A DNA stretch of 51,043 nt from contig CANQPT010000001.1 in assembly GCA_947625805.1 (NCBI GenBank), forward strand, positions 1 to 51,043, in the 5' to 3' direction. The DNA is from an uncultured Clostridia bacterium (GTDB lineage: Bacteria > Bacillota > Clostridia > Oscillospirales > CAG-272). Numbering within the stretch: the first letter of the stretch is position 1; the number at the start of each line of letters is the position of its first letter. A program made the translations under genes and the position numbers. The notes under the pieces were generated by a model that was not told the origin of the DNA, ran no database searches, and saw only the letters and a list, made by a program, of their open reading frames with translations. Below are positions 40,318 through 48,375 of the stretch, one piece after another.

Positions 40318-40742
40318 AAGTGCTTGTAATCAACGGACCCAACCTCAATCTTCTCGGCTTGCGCGAGCCGCACATTTACGGCAAAAACACCTACAAGGAT
40401 TTGATCGAAATGATCGAGGCAGACTGTCGTGAGCATGGCGACGAGGTATCTTTCTTCCAGTCCAACCACGAGGGCGCGATCGTAGACGAGATCCAGGCGG
40501 CATACGGCGTGTATGACGGGATTGTCATCAACCCCGCCGCCTATACCCACACGAGCGTCGCCATCCTCGACGCGCTTAAAGCGATCGGACTTCCGACCGT
40601 GGAGGTGCATATCTCGGATATTCGTACCCGGGAGCAGTTCCGGCATTTCTCGTATGTTTCGATGGCGGCAAAGAAAACGATCGCCGGCGAGGGGTTCGAC
40701 GGTTATCTGCACGCCCTGCGGGTGCTGCGGGAAGAAGAATAA
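40314..40742 (+). CDS. aroQ: 3-dehydroquinate dehydratase, type II
   Basis: This 142-residue enzyme has [14 protein letters not shown] with the catalytic loop, [27 protein letters not shown] and [21 protein letters not shown], all type II dehydroquinase motifs; the active Tyr of the family is not the usual YG-x-T but lies in IYGKNTY. It converts dehydroquinate to dehydroshikimate and completes the pathway. Last gene of the aro operon, 4-bp overlap with the kinase. Confidence 0.94.
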   Translation: MKVLVINGPNLNLLGLREPHIYGKNTYKDLIEMIEADCREHGDEVSFFQSNHEGAIVDEIQAAYGVYDGIVINPAAYTHTSVAILDALKAIGLPTVEVHISDIRTREQFRHFSYVSMAAKKTIAGEGFDGYLHALRVLREEE

Positions 40743-40751
40743 GGAAATAAC

Positions 40752-40793
40752 GGTGAGTTCGAGACCATCCTTACCTTAATAAAAACTAAGGAG
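40752..40793 (+). promoter_or_regulatory. preQ1-I riboswitch
   Basis: A 6-bp stem (ggtgag 40752-40757 / cttacc 40770-40775) closes a TTCGAGACCATC-type loop and is followed by the A-rich tail aataaaaactaagg, whose GG can pair with the loop C residues to form the H-type pseudoknot of preQ1-I aptamers. The tail runs into AGGAGG of the next gene, so ligand binding should block translation. The downstream gene is a QueT-type transporter, as expected. Confidence 0.8.
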
Positions 40794-40803
40794 GTTTCTT
40801 GTT

Positions 40804-41301
40804 ATGAGAAACAAAAACACGAGATTTTTTACCCAAGCCGCACTGATCGGCGCAATGTATGTGGTGCTCACCTACCTGGTCAACCTGCTTGGACTTGCCA
40901 GCGGTGCAATCCAGGTGCGTCTGAGCGAGGCGCTGTGCGTTCTTCCGATGTTTACGCCGGCGGCCGTTCCGGGACTGTTTGTAGGGTGTCTGCTGGCAAA
41001 CCTGCTCACCGGCTGTGCGCCGTGGGACGTGGTGTTCGGCTCGATTGCGACCCTGCTGGGCGCTCTGGGCACATACCTGATCGGCAAGCACTGCAAAGGC
41101 AAAGCGCGTTTGACGGCCCCCATTCCGCCGATCGTGGCCAACACCCTGATCGTTCCGTTGGTCATTCGCTATGTTTACAACGCACCCGACTCGCTGCCCT
41201 CTCTGTTTGCGACCGTCGGCGCGGGTGAGATCATATCCTGCGGCGTTTGCGGACTTGCGCTGATGGCTGTACTCGACCAGAAGAAAGATATTTTATTCTG
41301 A
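40804..41301 (+). CDS. queT: QueT-family queuosine-precursor transporter (ECF S component)
   Basis: This 165-residue membrane protein has five to six hydrophobic helices and matches the QueT family of energy-coupling-factor substrate-binding proteins: TQAALIGAMYVVLTYL, QVRLSEALCVLPMFTPAAVPG, FVGCLLANLL and GSIATLLGALGTYLIG. It should import preQ1 or a related precursor together with shared ECF ATPases encoded elsewhere. The preQ1-I riboswitch in front supports this strongly. Start after AGGAGG. Confidence 0.9.
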   Translation: MRNKNTRFFTQAALIGAMYVVLTYLVNLLGLASGAIQVRLSEALCVLPMFTPAAVPGLFVGCLLANLLTGCAPWDVVFGSIATLLGALGTYLIGKHCKGKARLTAPIPPIVANTLIVPLVIRYVYNAPDSLPSLFATVGAGEIISCGVCGLALMAVLDQKKDILF

Positions 41302-41308
41302 AACACCG

Positions 41309-42214
41309 ATGCGTACATGGAATCCGTGGCACGGATGCAAGAAAATAAGCGAAGGCTGTGCAAACTGCTATATGTACTTTCTCGATCGCATTCACGGCGA
41401 GAAAGACGGCTCTCAGATCTACCGCTGCTCAGGCGCTTCCGATCTTCCTTTGCGCAAAAGTCGGGACGGCTCGTACAGGATAAAAAGCGGCGAGACCCTG
41501 TGGGTGTGCATGACCAGCGACTTTTTCCTTGCTGAGGCGGACGGGTGGCGTGAGGACGCATGGGACGTCATGCGTATGCGCCCCGACGTGATCTTCTATC
41601 TTCTCACCAAGCGAGCCGACCGGATCGCAAAGTGTCTGCCCGAGGACTGGGGCGACGGATGGGAAAACGTATCGCTCAACGTCACGGCGGAAAACGGTCT
41701 GCGGGCAAAAGAGCGGGTGCCCATTCTGCTGGACGTTCCCGCCAAGCACAAAGGCGTGACCTGTGCGCCGTTCATCGGCGCGGTCGACCTTTCCCCCTAT
41801 CTTGCAACCGGCAAGATCGAGCAGGTGTCCTGCGGCGGGGAGAACTACGACGGTGCGCGAATCTGCAACTTTGACTGGGTCAAGGCTCTGTATGAACAAT
41901 GCAAAGAGGCAGACGTAAAATTTACGTTTTTTGAAACCGGAACCAAATTCGTCAAGGACGGACGGCTCTACACCATCCGGGACAAAAGCGTACAAAGCGA
42001 AATGGCGCACAAAAGCGGTATGCGCATCAAGGGAAAACCCATCTACTATCATCTGACCGACCGATTGGGCATTCCGATCGACGATACATACAAGCCTCAT
42101 TTCCGTGCGCGGTGTGCCGTGTGCGGGAGCAGACCGGTCTGCAACGGATGCTCGGAGTGCGGCAGATGCGAACAACAGGAGGACACAAATGACATACCGG
42201 AAAATGCAATATGA
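41309..42214 (+). CDS. DUF5131 family protein (phage Gp37/Gp68-like)
   Basis: This 301-residue protein begins MRTWNPWHGCKKISEGCANCYMY, whose W-x-P-x-x-GC-x(n)-GC-x-x-CY Cys signature defines DUF5131/Gp37-Gp68 proteins, first described in phages and distantly radical-SAM-like. The C-terminus is Cys-rich (CAVCGSRPVCNGCSECGRCEQQ), which could bind zinc or an Fe-S cluster. The biochemical role is unknown. It lies 7 bp after queT with no clear ribosome-binding site, so it may be translated by coupling. A link to queuosine or tRNA modification is only a guess from context. Confidence 0.8.
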   Translation: MRTWNPWHGCKKISEGCANCYMYFLDRIHGEKDGSQIYRCSGASDLPLRKSRDGSYRIKSGETLWVCMTSDFFLAEADGWREDAWDVMRMRPDVIFYLLTKRADRIAKCLPEDWGDGWENVSLNVTAENGLRAKERVPILLDVPAKHKGVTCAPFIGAVDLSPYLATGKIEQVSCGGENYDGARICNFDWVKALYEQCKEADVKFTFFETGTKFVKDGRLYTIRDKSVQSEMAHKSGMRIKGKPIYYHLTDRLGIPIDDTYKPHFRARCAVCGSRPVCNGCSECGRCEQQEDTNDIPENAI

Positions 42215-42827
42215 CAAGGCGGGACCCACCGTCGCCGCCGCATTTGAGTCGCGCGGCTTTATCGCGCGTTATTGCCCGGACGCAGACACGGCGCGGCAGA
42301 CCGTGCTCTCGCTGGTTGACCCGACGGACAGTTTTGCATTCGGCGGATCGCTGACCGTGGAGGAATTGGGGCTCAAAGAGGCGCTGATCGCCCGGGGCAA
42401 TCCCGTAATCGACCGGAATCAGGCGGCCACGCCCGCCGAGCGAATAGAACTCATGCGGCAAGCCTTGTTATGTGATACCTATTTCATGAGCGCAAACGCC
42501 CTATCCGCCGACGGACAGATGGTCAACATCGACGGAAACGGCAATCGCGTCGCGGCCCTTTGCTACGGTCCGAAAAGCGTGATCGTGGTCGCGGGCATGA
42601 ACAAAGTCTGCCCTACTCTGTCCGACGCGGTCGTCCGCGCACGCACCTGTGCCGCACCGCTCAATTCTCAGCGTTTTCCGAGCAAGATCCGCCCGTGCTA
42701 TCTGACCGGAAAATGCGCGGACTGCAAAGCGCCCGATACGATTTGTGCGCAGATGGTCCTCACCCGCTTCAGCCGTCCCGCCGGGCGGATCAAACTGATT
42801 TTGGTCGGCGAAGAGCTGGGAATGTAA
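42189..42827 (+). CDS. LUD-domain protein (lactate-utilisation/YkgG type)
   Basis: This protein of about 212 residues has the LUD fold: FAFGGSLTVEELGL, FMSANALSADGQMVNIDGNGNR and VAGMNKVCPTLSDAVVRAR. A C-terminal Cys group (CYLTGKCADCKAPDTIC) suggests a metal site. LutC/LutB relatives take part in lactate oxidation, but single LUD proteins like this one are common in anaerobes with unknown role. I chose the ATG at 42189 after AGGAGG; it overlaps the DUF5131 gene by 26 bp. Confidence 0.85.
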   Translation: MTYRKMQYDKAGPTVAAAFESRGFIARYCPDADTARQTVLSLVDPTDSFAFGGSLTVEELGLKEALIARGNPVIDRNQAATPAERIELMRQALLCDTYFMSANALSADGQMVNIDGNGNRVAALCYGPKSVIVVAGMNKVCPTLSDAVVRARTCAAPLNSQRFPSKIRPCYLTGKCADCKAPDTICAQMVLTRFSRPAGRIKLILVGEELGM

Positions 42828-42828
42828 G

Positions 42829-43035
42829 ATGCAATACGTGATCGACCGCATTGAAGGAAGCGTCGCCGTGTGCGAAGATCCGACGGGAAAGATGGTCTCC
42901 ATTCCCGCCGACAAAATCGCGGGAGAATACCGCGAGGGCGACACGCTGATTTCAGCGGACGGGGTATATATCGCACACCCCACTCAAAACGACAACCGCG
43001 CGCTGTTCGAGCGCTTGTTCAAAAAGAAAAAATAA
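42829..43035 (+). CDS. DUF3006 family small protein
   Basis: This 68-residue protein matches DUF3006: it starts YVIDRIEGSVAVCEDPTGKMV and continues with a short beta-barrel-like pattern before a basic KKKK tail. The function of the family is unknown; members often sit beside metallo-hydrolases or competence-type proteins. It follows the LUD gene by 1 bp. Confidence 0.75.
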   Translation: MQYVIDRIEGSVAVCEDPTGKMVSIPADKIAGEYREGDTLISADGVYIAHPTQNDNRALFERLFKKKK

Positions 43036-43069
43036 TGCATCTGAACGCCAAAACATAGGAGATAATCTC

Positions 43070-45070
43070 ATGCTGCAGAATGCACTCTGGATTAAATCTC
43101 CGGTACAGATCGACTCGGGCTGCGCCGAGTTTTACCGGACCTTTACCGTAAATAAGGAGGTTGCGCACGCGAGCCTTACCGCCAGCGCAATCGGCTTATA
43201 CACGCCGTTTCTCAACGGAGAGCGGATTACTCCCGATCTGCTCACGCCCGGCTGGACCGAGTATTCGGGACGGGTTCAGTATCAGACCTACGACGTCAAT
43301 CTACGCCGGGGCGAAAATGAACTTTGCCTGTTGAGCGGCGAAGGCTGGGCTGTGGGGCTGATCGGCCATCACCACAACAAACATTACGCCGGCGACCATG
43401 TCAGTGTAATTTTTTCGCTCACCGTCACCTACACCGACGGCACGGCCCAAGAGATTGTTTCTGACAAGGAGAGCAAGGTCCGTTCCTCGCAGATCCTGTT
43501 CTCGCAGATCTACGACGGCGAGACCGTCGACCGCACGGCAGTGCGCGAAGAATACGGCGCCGCCCTCGAGGATGACGACAAAAAGCCGGCACTGGTCGCC
43601 CAGGTGGGCGAAGCAGTGCGCGAGCAGGAACGCCTGCGTCCGGTGTGTATGTTCACCACACCGAAAGGCGAGCGGGTGATTGACTTCGGGCAGAATATGT
43701 CCGGCTACGTAGAGGTAAAAATCAACGGCAGGCGCGGCGACAGGATCAGGATCAGTCACGCCGAGGTCCTCGACCGCGAGGGCAACTTCTATACCGACAA
43801 TCTGCGTACGGCAAAAGAGCAGAACACCTATATCCTGTCCGGCGAGGGCACGGAGGTTTTCAAGCCGACCTTCTCCTGGCAAGGCTTCCGCTATATGCGC
43901 GTCGACGAGTATCCGGGCGAGATCGATTTGAATGTATTCACAGCAGTGGTCATCCACTCGGATATCAAGCGCACCGGGCACTTCGAGTGCGGAAACGCCA
44001 AGATCAATCAACTGTATCACAACGTCATCTGGGGACAGAAGAGCAACTACATTGACGTTCCCACCGACTGCCCGCAGCGGGACGAACGGCTGGGCTGGAC
44101 GGGAGACGCGCAGGTATTCGTGCGCACCGCGGCCATCAACTACGACATAGAGCGTTTTTTCCTCAAGTGGATGGGCGACGTTGCCCTGGCACAAACCGAG
44201 GACGGCGGTATCACCGGCTTTGTCCCACGGGTCAAGGTAAACGACTCCTTCCGCATTTCATGTGCGTGGGCGGACGCATCGGTCATCTGCCCGTGGGAGA
44301 TCTATCTTGCCTACGGAAGCGACGCCATTCTGTGTGCGCAGTTCGAGAGTATGCGCAAATGGATCGAGTATATGCACGCGACGGGAAAGGAAGAATTTCT
44401 TTGGATCGGCGGCACCCATTACGGCGACTGGCTGGCAATGGACGCGGAAGATGAGCGGGGAGCGACGCCGCACGACTTTATCGCGTCGGTCTATTTCGCT
44501 CACAGCACCGAGTTATTCATCAAAGCGGGCGAGGTCATCGGCAAGGATATGACCGAATACCGGGCATTGCACGTGAATATCGTGCGCGCAGTACGCGATC
44601 GCTTTTTCGCGGTCGGACGCAGTGATCTGGCATATGATCTTCTTTTTGAGGAGCGAATGCCGTCCTGGTTATACTCCGTCAATCACGGTGCGACCACCAT
44701 GTGGGAGCACTGGGACGGAATTAAGGAGGACGGAACGTTTTGGTCATCGTCCATGAACTCCTTTAACCACTATGCGTACGGCGCGGTATACGACTGGATC
44801 TTCGGCGTATGCGCAGGCGTAAAATGCCAAGAAGACGGCGCGGGCTATCACAAGGTGGACATCCGACCGATCACAGACAAACGCCTCGCTCATCTGCGCG
44901 CCTCCATCGAGACCCGGCATGGACTTTTGTCCAGCGCTTGGTACTACTCGGACGGCGAGATCCGCTTTGAATTTGAGATCCCTGAGGACACCGCCGCACA
45001 GATTACCCTTCCGAACGGATACACCGAAACGGTCGGTGCGGGTAAATATAACTACGGGATTTCGCTGTAA
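43070..45070 (+). CDS. Alpha-L-rhamnosidase (GH78 family)
   Basis: This 666-residue enzyme has N-terminal beta-sandwich domains (FYRTFTVNKEV; GLYTPFLNGERI; LTPGWTEYSGRVQYQTYDV), and an (alpha/alpha)6 catalytic domain with the GH78 signature DCPQRDERLGWTGDAQ, which holds acidic catalytic residues. The C-terminal beta-domain has SSAWYYSDGEIRFEFEIP. No signal peptide is seen, so it acts in the cytoplasm on imported rhamnosides. AGGAG lies before the ATG. No sugar transporter is nearby. Confidence 0.9.
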   Translation: MLQNALWIKSPVQIDSGCAEFYRTFTVNKEVAHASLTASAIGLYTPFLNGERITPDLLTPGWTEYSGRVQYQTYDVNLRRGENELCLLSGEGWAVGLIGHHHNKHYAGDHVSVIFSLTVTYTDGTAQEIVSDKESKVRSSQILFSQIYDGETVDRTAVREEYGAALEDDDKKPALVAQVGEAVREQERLRPVCMFTTPKGERVIDFGQNMSGYVEVKINGRRGDRIRISHAEVLDREGNFYTDNLRTAKEQNTYILSGEGTEVFKPTFSWQGFRYMRVDEYPGEIDLNVFTAVVIHSDIKRTGHFECGNAKINQLYHNVIWGQKSNYIDVPTDCPQRDERLGWTGDAQVFVRTAAINYDIERFFLKWMGDVALAQTEDGGITGFVPRVKVNDSFRISCAWADASVICPWEIYLAYGSDAILCAQFESMRKWIEYMHATGKEEFLWIGGTHYGDWLAMDAEDERGATPHDFIASVYFAHSTELFIKAGEVIGKDMTEYRALHVNIVRAVRDRFFAVGRSDLAYDLLFEERMPSWLYSVNHGATTMWEHWDGIKEDGTFWSSSMNSFNHYAYGAVYDWIFGVCAGVKCQEDGAGYHKVDIRPITDKRLAHLRASIETRHGLLSSAWYYSDGEIRFEFEIPEDTAAQITLPNGYTETVGAGKYNYGISL

Positions 45071-45093
45071 AGCAAATTTTTTCTGCAAAAAAC

Positions 45094-45122
45094 TTGACAA
45101 AAGCGGCATAAAATAGTATAAT
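45094..45122 (+). promoter_or_regulatory. Consensus promoter of DUF177-rpmF
   Basis: TTGACA (45094-45099), a 17-bp spacer and TATAAT (45117-45122), a perfect match to sigma-A consensus, as expected for a ribosomal-protein operon. Confidence 0.92.
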
Positions 45123-45155
45123 CTATGGTGTCTTGTTATGAAAAGGAGTTACTGA

Positions 45156-45665
45156 ATGAAGATAGACGTCAGTCCGTTGCTAAACGGCGCCGAAACCTCT
45201 CTTTCGTTCAGCTATACTCTTTCCTGTGAACAGGCTTTGCCGGGAGTTTTTTTCCCGAAACCGTTTGAGGTGAGCGGAAGCATTACCGACAACGCGGGTT
45301 ATATGGCGCTTTCAGCGCGCGCACAGGTTTTTTATGAAACCGAGTGTGCCAGATGTCTTGCCCCTGTGTCCGGCGTTCTGCCGATCGACTTTGAGCGGAC
45401 GGTAGCCCTGCCCGGAACGTTGACCCACGAGGATAATGACAGTGACGACTACGTCGTAGTTCAGGATAACGCGGTTGATGTGGATCTTCCGCTGATCGAG
45501 CAGATCGTTCTGCTCTTCCCGTCGAAGATTCTGTGCCGCGATGATTGCAAAGGGCTTTGCCCCAAGTGCGGCAAAAACCTCAATGAGGGTGAGTGCTCCT
45601 GTCCGGAACACGAGCCCGATCCCAGATTGGCTGTACTTGCAAAGCTGCTCGAAGATGAAACGTGA
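45156..45665 (+). CDS. DUF177 (YceD) family protein
   Basis: This 169-residue protein has the family CARCL motif in the middle (ETECARCLAPV), the acidic region after DDYVVVQDNAVDVD, and LCRDDCKGLCPKCGKNLNEGECSC at its end, where four Cys form a zinc site; I quote parts of it only as landmarks. The family almost always precedes rpmF and is linked to 23S rRNA or ribosome assembly. AGGAG lies before the ATG. Confidence 0.92.
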   Translation: MKIDVSPLLNGAETSLSFSYTLSCEQALPGVFFPKPFEVSGSITDNAGYMALSARAQVFYETECARCLAPVSGVLPIDFERTVALPGTLTHEDNDSDDYVVVQDNAVDVDLPLIEQIVLLFPSKILCRDDCKGLCPKCGKNLNEGECSCPEHEPDPRLAVLAKLLEDET

Positions 45666-45689
45666 TCGATGTAAAGGAGGGAAAGACCA

Positions 45690-45872
45690 ATGGCAGTACC
45701 GAAGAGAAAAGTATCCAAGGCAAGAAGAGACAAAAGACGCTCTAATGTCTGGAAGTTACAGCTTCCCGGCATGACCAAGTGCCCCAAGTGCGGCGCTTAC
45801 AACCTCAACCACAGAGTCTGCAAGGAATGCGGCACCTACAAGGGTGAGGAAATCATCAAGATCGAAGCGTAA
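45690..45872 (+). CDS. rpmF: Ribosomal protein bL32
   Basis: This 60-residue protein starts [19 protein letters not shown] and keeps the four zinc-binding Cys (CPKCGAY, CKECGTY) of the zinc form of bL32. It follows the DUF177 gene by 24 bp with AAAGGAGG upstream. Confidence 0.98.
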   Translation: MAVPKRKVSKARRDKRRSNVWKLQLPGMTKCPKCGAYNLNHRVCKECGTYKGEEIIKIEA

Positions 45873-45880
45873 CAAAAAAG

Positions 45881-45917
45881 GGCGTATCGCCGCATAGCGG
45901 CAATACGCCTTATTTTT
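45881..45917 (+). terminator. Terminator after rpmF
   Basis: ggcgtat-c-gccg / cggc-a-atacgcc stem with one mismatch and a short loop, ending in ttattttt. It separates rpmF from the DUF512 gene. Confidence 0.85.
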
Positions 45918-45931
45918 GCAAAGGGAGAAAC

Positions 45932-47233
45932 ATGGTAACCATTTCTGCCGTCAGGCGCGGGAGCACTGCCGCGCGTGCGGGACTTGCGCCGGGAGATATC
46001 ATCATCTCGGTCAACGACCACCCGGTAAACGACGTGCTCGACTATCGCTTTTATCTGACCGAGTGCCGGGTGACCCTGAAAATTCACCGGGGGCCGGAAC
46101 TATTCGACGTGACCATTGATAAAGAGGAATACGCCGATATCGGGCTTGAGTTCGATACCTTTTTGATGGACGAAAAGCACTCCTGCCGCAACAAGTGTAT
46201 CTTCTGCTTTATCGATCAACTCCCGCGCGGTATGCGCGACACCCTTTATTTCAAGGACGACGACTCCCGCCTGTCTTTTTTGCAGGGCAATTATATCACC
46301 CTCACCAATTTAAGCGAAGCTGAGATCGACCGCATCTGTCAGATGAAATTGAGCCCGATGAACATCTCAGTGCATACCACCAACCCCGACCTGCGCTGCC
46401 GCATGATGGGCAACCGCTTTGCGGGAGGTGTGCTCGACACGCTGCGCCGGTTTGCCGACGCGGGCATTCTTCTGCATACACAGATCGTGCTGTGCAAGGG
46501 CGTCAATGACGGAAAAGAACTTGACCGCACCATGAGAGATCTGGCTGAGCTTTTCCCTGCCCTTGAAAGTTGTTCGGTTGTGCCGGCGGGACTGACCCGC
46601 CATAGAGCCGGGTTATATCCGCTGGAGCCATTTGATGAGGGCGAATGCGCCCGGGTCATCGCACAGGTGGAGACGTTCGCAGATCAGTGTATGGCCCGTC
46701 ACGGCTCGCGTATCTTTTTCTGCGGGGATGAACTTTATTTGAAAGCCAAACTTCCCCTGCACGACGACGCTTATTATGAGGGATACCCGCAACTCGAAAA
46801 CGGCGTAGGACTGATTACCTCCATGCAGACCGATTTTGACGCGGAGTTTGAACGGATCGAGGACTACGACCTGCAAAAACCGCGCAAATGCGCAATTGCG
46901 ACCGGAGTCGCGGCATACGATTTCATCTGCTCGCTCGTTGAAAAACTGAAGAAAGTATGTTATAATCTTGATTGCAGGGTCTACCGGATCGAAAATAACT
47001 TTTTCGGTCAAGCCATCACGGTGGCAGGTCTTGTCACAGGCGGCGATCTGATTGCGCAGTTAAAAGACAAGGACTTAGGCGATACCCTCTATCTTCCGTC
47101 GGTCATGCTGCGTGCGGACGATCCGGTCTTTTTGGACGACGTCACCCTGCCCGAACTCGCACACGCGCTCGGAGTCGAGGTAAAAGCCGTCAAAACCGGC
47201 GGCGCAGAACTAATCGAGGCATTACTGTCTTAG
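45932..47233 (+). CDS. DUF512 family PDZ-radical SAM protein
   Basis: This 433-residue protein has an N-terminal PDZ-like domain (about 1-65, RAGLAPGDIIISVNDHPV), a radical SAM-like cluster motif CRNKCIFCF (about 85-93) and the C-terminal DUF512 domain (about 220-430, with ATGVAAYDF and ITVAGLVTGGDLI). The family regularly precedes der in Firmicutes, suggesting a role near ribosome biogenesis or membrane function, but the reaction is unknown. Start after GGGAG. Confidence 0.9.
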   Translation: MVTISAVRRGSTAARAGLAPGDIIISVNDHPVNDVLDYRFYLTECRVTLKIHRGPELFDVTIDKEEYADIGLEFDTFLMDEKHSCRNKCIFCFIDQLPRGMRDTLYFKDDDSRLSFLQGNYITLTNLSEAEIDRICQMKLSPMNISVHTTNPDLRCRMMGNRFAGGVLDTLRRFADAGILLHTQIVLCKGVNDGKELDRTMRDLAELFPALESCSVVPAGLTRHRAGLYPLEPFDEGECARVIAQVETFADQCMARHGSRIFFCGDELYLKAKLPLHDDAYYEGYPQLENGVGLITSMQTDFDAEFERIEDYDLQKPRKCAIATGVAAYDFICSLVEKLKKVCYNLDCRVYRIENNFFGQAITVAGLVTGGDLIAQLKDKDLGDTLYLPSVMLRADDPVFLDDVTLPELAHALGVEVKAVKTGGAELIEALLS

Positions 47234-47241
47234 GAGGAACT

Positions 47242-48375
47242 ATGTACGACTATCTGATCGTCGGAGCGGGTCTGTTTGGCGCGGTGTTTGCGCACCATGC
47301 GACCGCCCACGGAAAAACCTGCCTTGTGATCGACAAGCGCGGCCACATCGCGGGCAATATCTATACCGAGCCTGTGGAGGGGATCCAGGTGCATCGGTAC
47401 GGCGCACACATTTTTCACACCTCCGACAAAGGGATCTGGGACTATATCAACCGCTTTGCGTCTTTCAACCGCTATACCAACGAACCGGTGGCACGCTACA
47501 AGGATGAGGTATACAACCTGCCTTTCAATATGAACACCTTCTCGCGTATGTGGGGGGTCTTTACGCCCGAGGAGGCCAAGCAAAAGATTGCGGAGCAAAT
47601 CCGCGAGGCGGGAATCACAGAGCCAAAAAACCTGGAGGAACAGGCAATCTCGCTGGTCGGATACGACATTTACGAAAAATTAGTCAAGGGCTACACTGAA
47701 AAGCAATGGGGCAAGCGCGCCTGCGATCTGCCCGCCTTTATCATTCGGCGGCTGCCGGTTCGTTTCACTTACGACAACAACTATTTCAACGACCGCTATC
47801 AAGGCATTCCGGAGGGAGGCTACACCGCCATCGCCCGGCAGATGCTCGCCGGGTGCGATCTGCGGCTGGACTGCGACTTTTTTGATCACCGGGAAGAGTT
47901 GACTGCTTGCGCACGCACGATCATTTTCACCGGCATGATCGACGAGTTTTACGATTATCGGTTCGGCGCACTGGAATACCGTTCCCTGCGCTTCGAGAGC
48001 GAAACACTGGATACGGATAACTATCAGGGGAACGCCGTGGTCAATTACACTGAATACGAGATTCCCTACACCCGTATTATTGAACACAAGCATTTTGAGT
48101 TCGGAACCGGACCAAAAACCGTGATTACAAGAGAATATCCTGCGGTCTGGAAGCCGGGAGACCAGCCCTACTATCCGATCAACGATGAGAAAAACAACGC
48201 CCTGTACGCACGCTACAAAGCGCTTGCCGAGGGGGAGCAGTCAGTGATATTCGGCGGAAGGCTCGGAATGTATCAGTACTTTGATATGCACAAGGTGATC
48301 GAGGCGGCACTGCGCTGTGCCGCAGGGCAATTACTTGGCGAGGAGAGAGAATGGCAAAGCCTATTGTCGCAATAG
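47242..48375 (+). CDS. glf: UDP-galactopyranose mutase
   Basis: This 377-residue FAD enzyme makes UDP-galactofuranose for cell-surface glycans. Visible are FAD motif IVGAGLFGAVFA, RGHIAGNIYTE, the YGAHIFHT substrate motif, GYTEKQWGKRACDLP, and GGRLGMYQYFDMHKVI near the end. Normal length. It sits between the DUF512 gene (8 bp) and der (25-bp overlap), which are usually adjacent, so it looks inserted there. No other galactan genes are visible in the window. Confidence 0.95.
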   Translation: MYDYLIVGAGLFGAVFAHHATAHGKTCLVIDKRGHIAGNIYTEPVEGIQVHRYGAHIFHTSDKGIWDYINRFASFNRYTNEPVARYKDEVYNLPFNMNTFSRMWGVFTPEEAKQKIAEQIREAGITEPKNLEEQAISLVGYDIYEKLVKGYTEKQWGKRACDLPAFIIRRLPVRFTYDNNYFNDRYQGIPEGGYTAIARQMLAGCDLRLDCDFFDHREELTACARTIIFTGMIDEFYDYRFGALEYRSLRFESETLDTDNYQGNAVVNYTEYEIPYTRIIEHKHFEFGTGPKTVITREYPAVWKPGDQPYYPINDEKNNALYARYKALAEGEQSVIFGGRLGMYQYFDMHKVIEAALRCAAGQLLGEEREWQSLLSQ

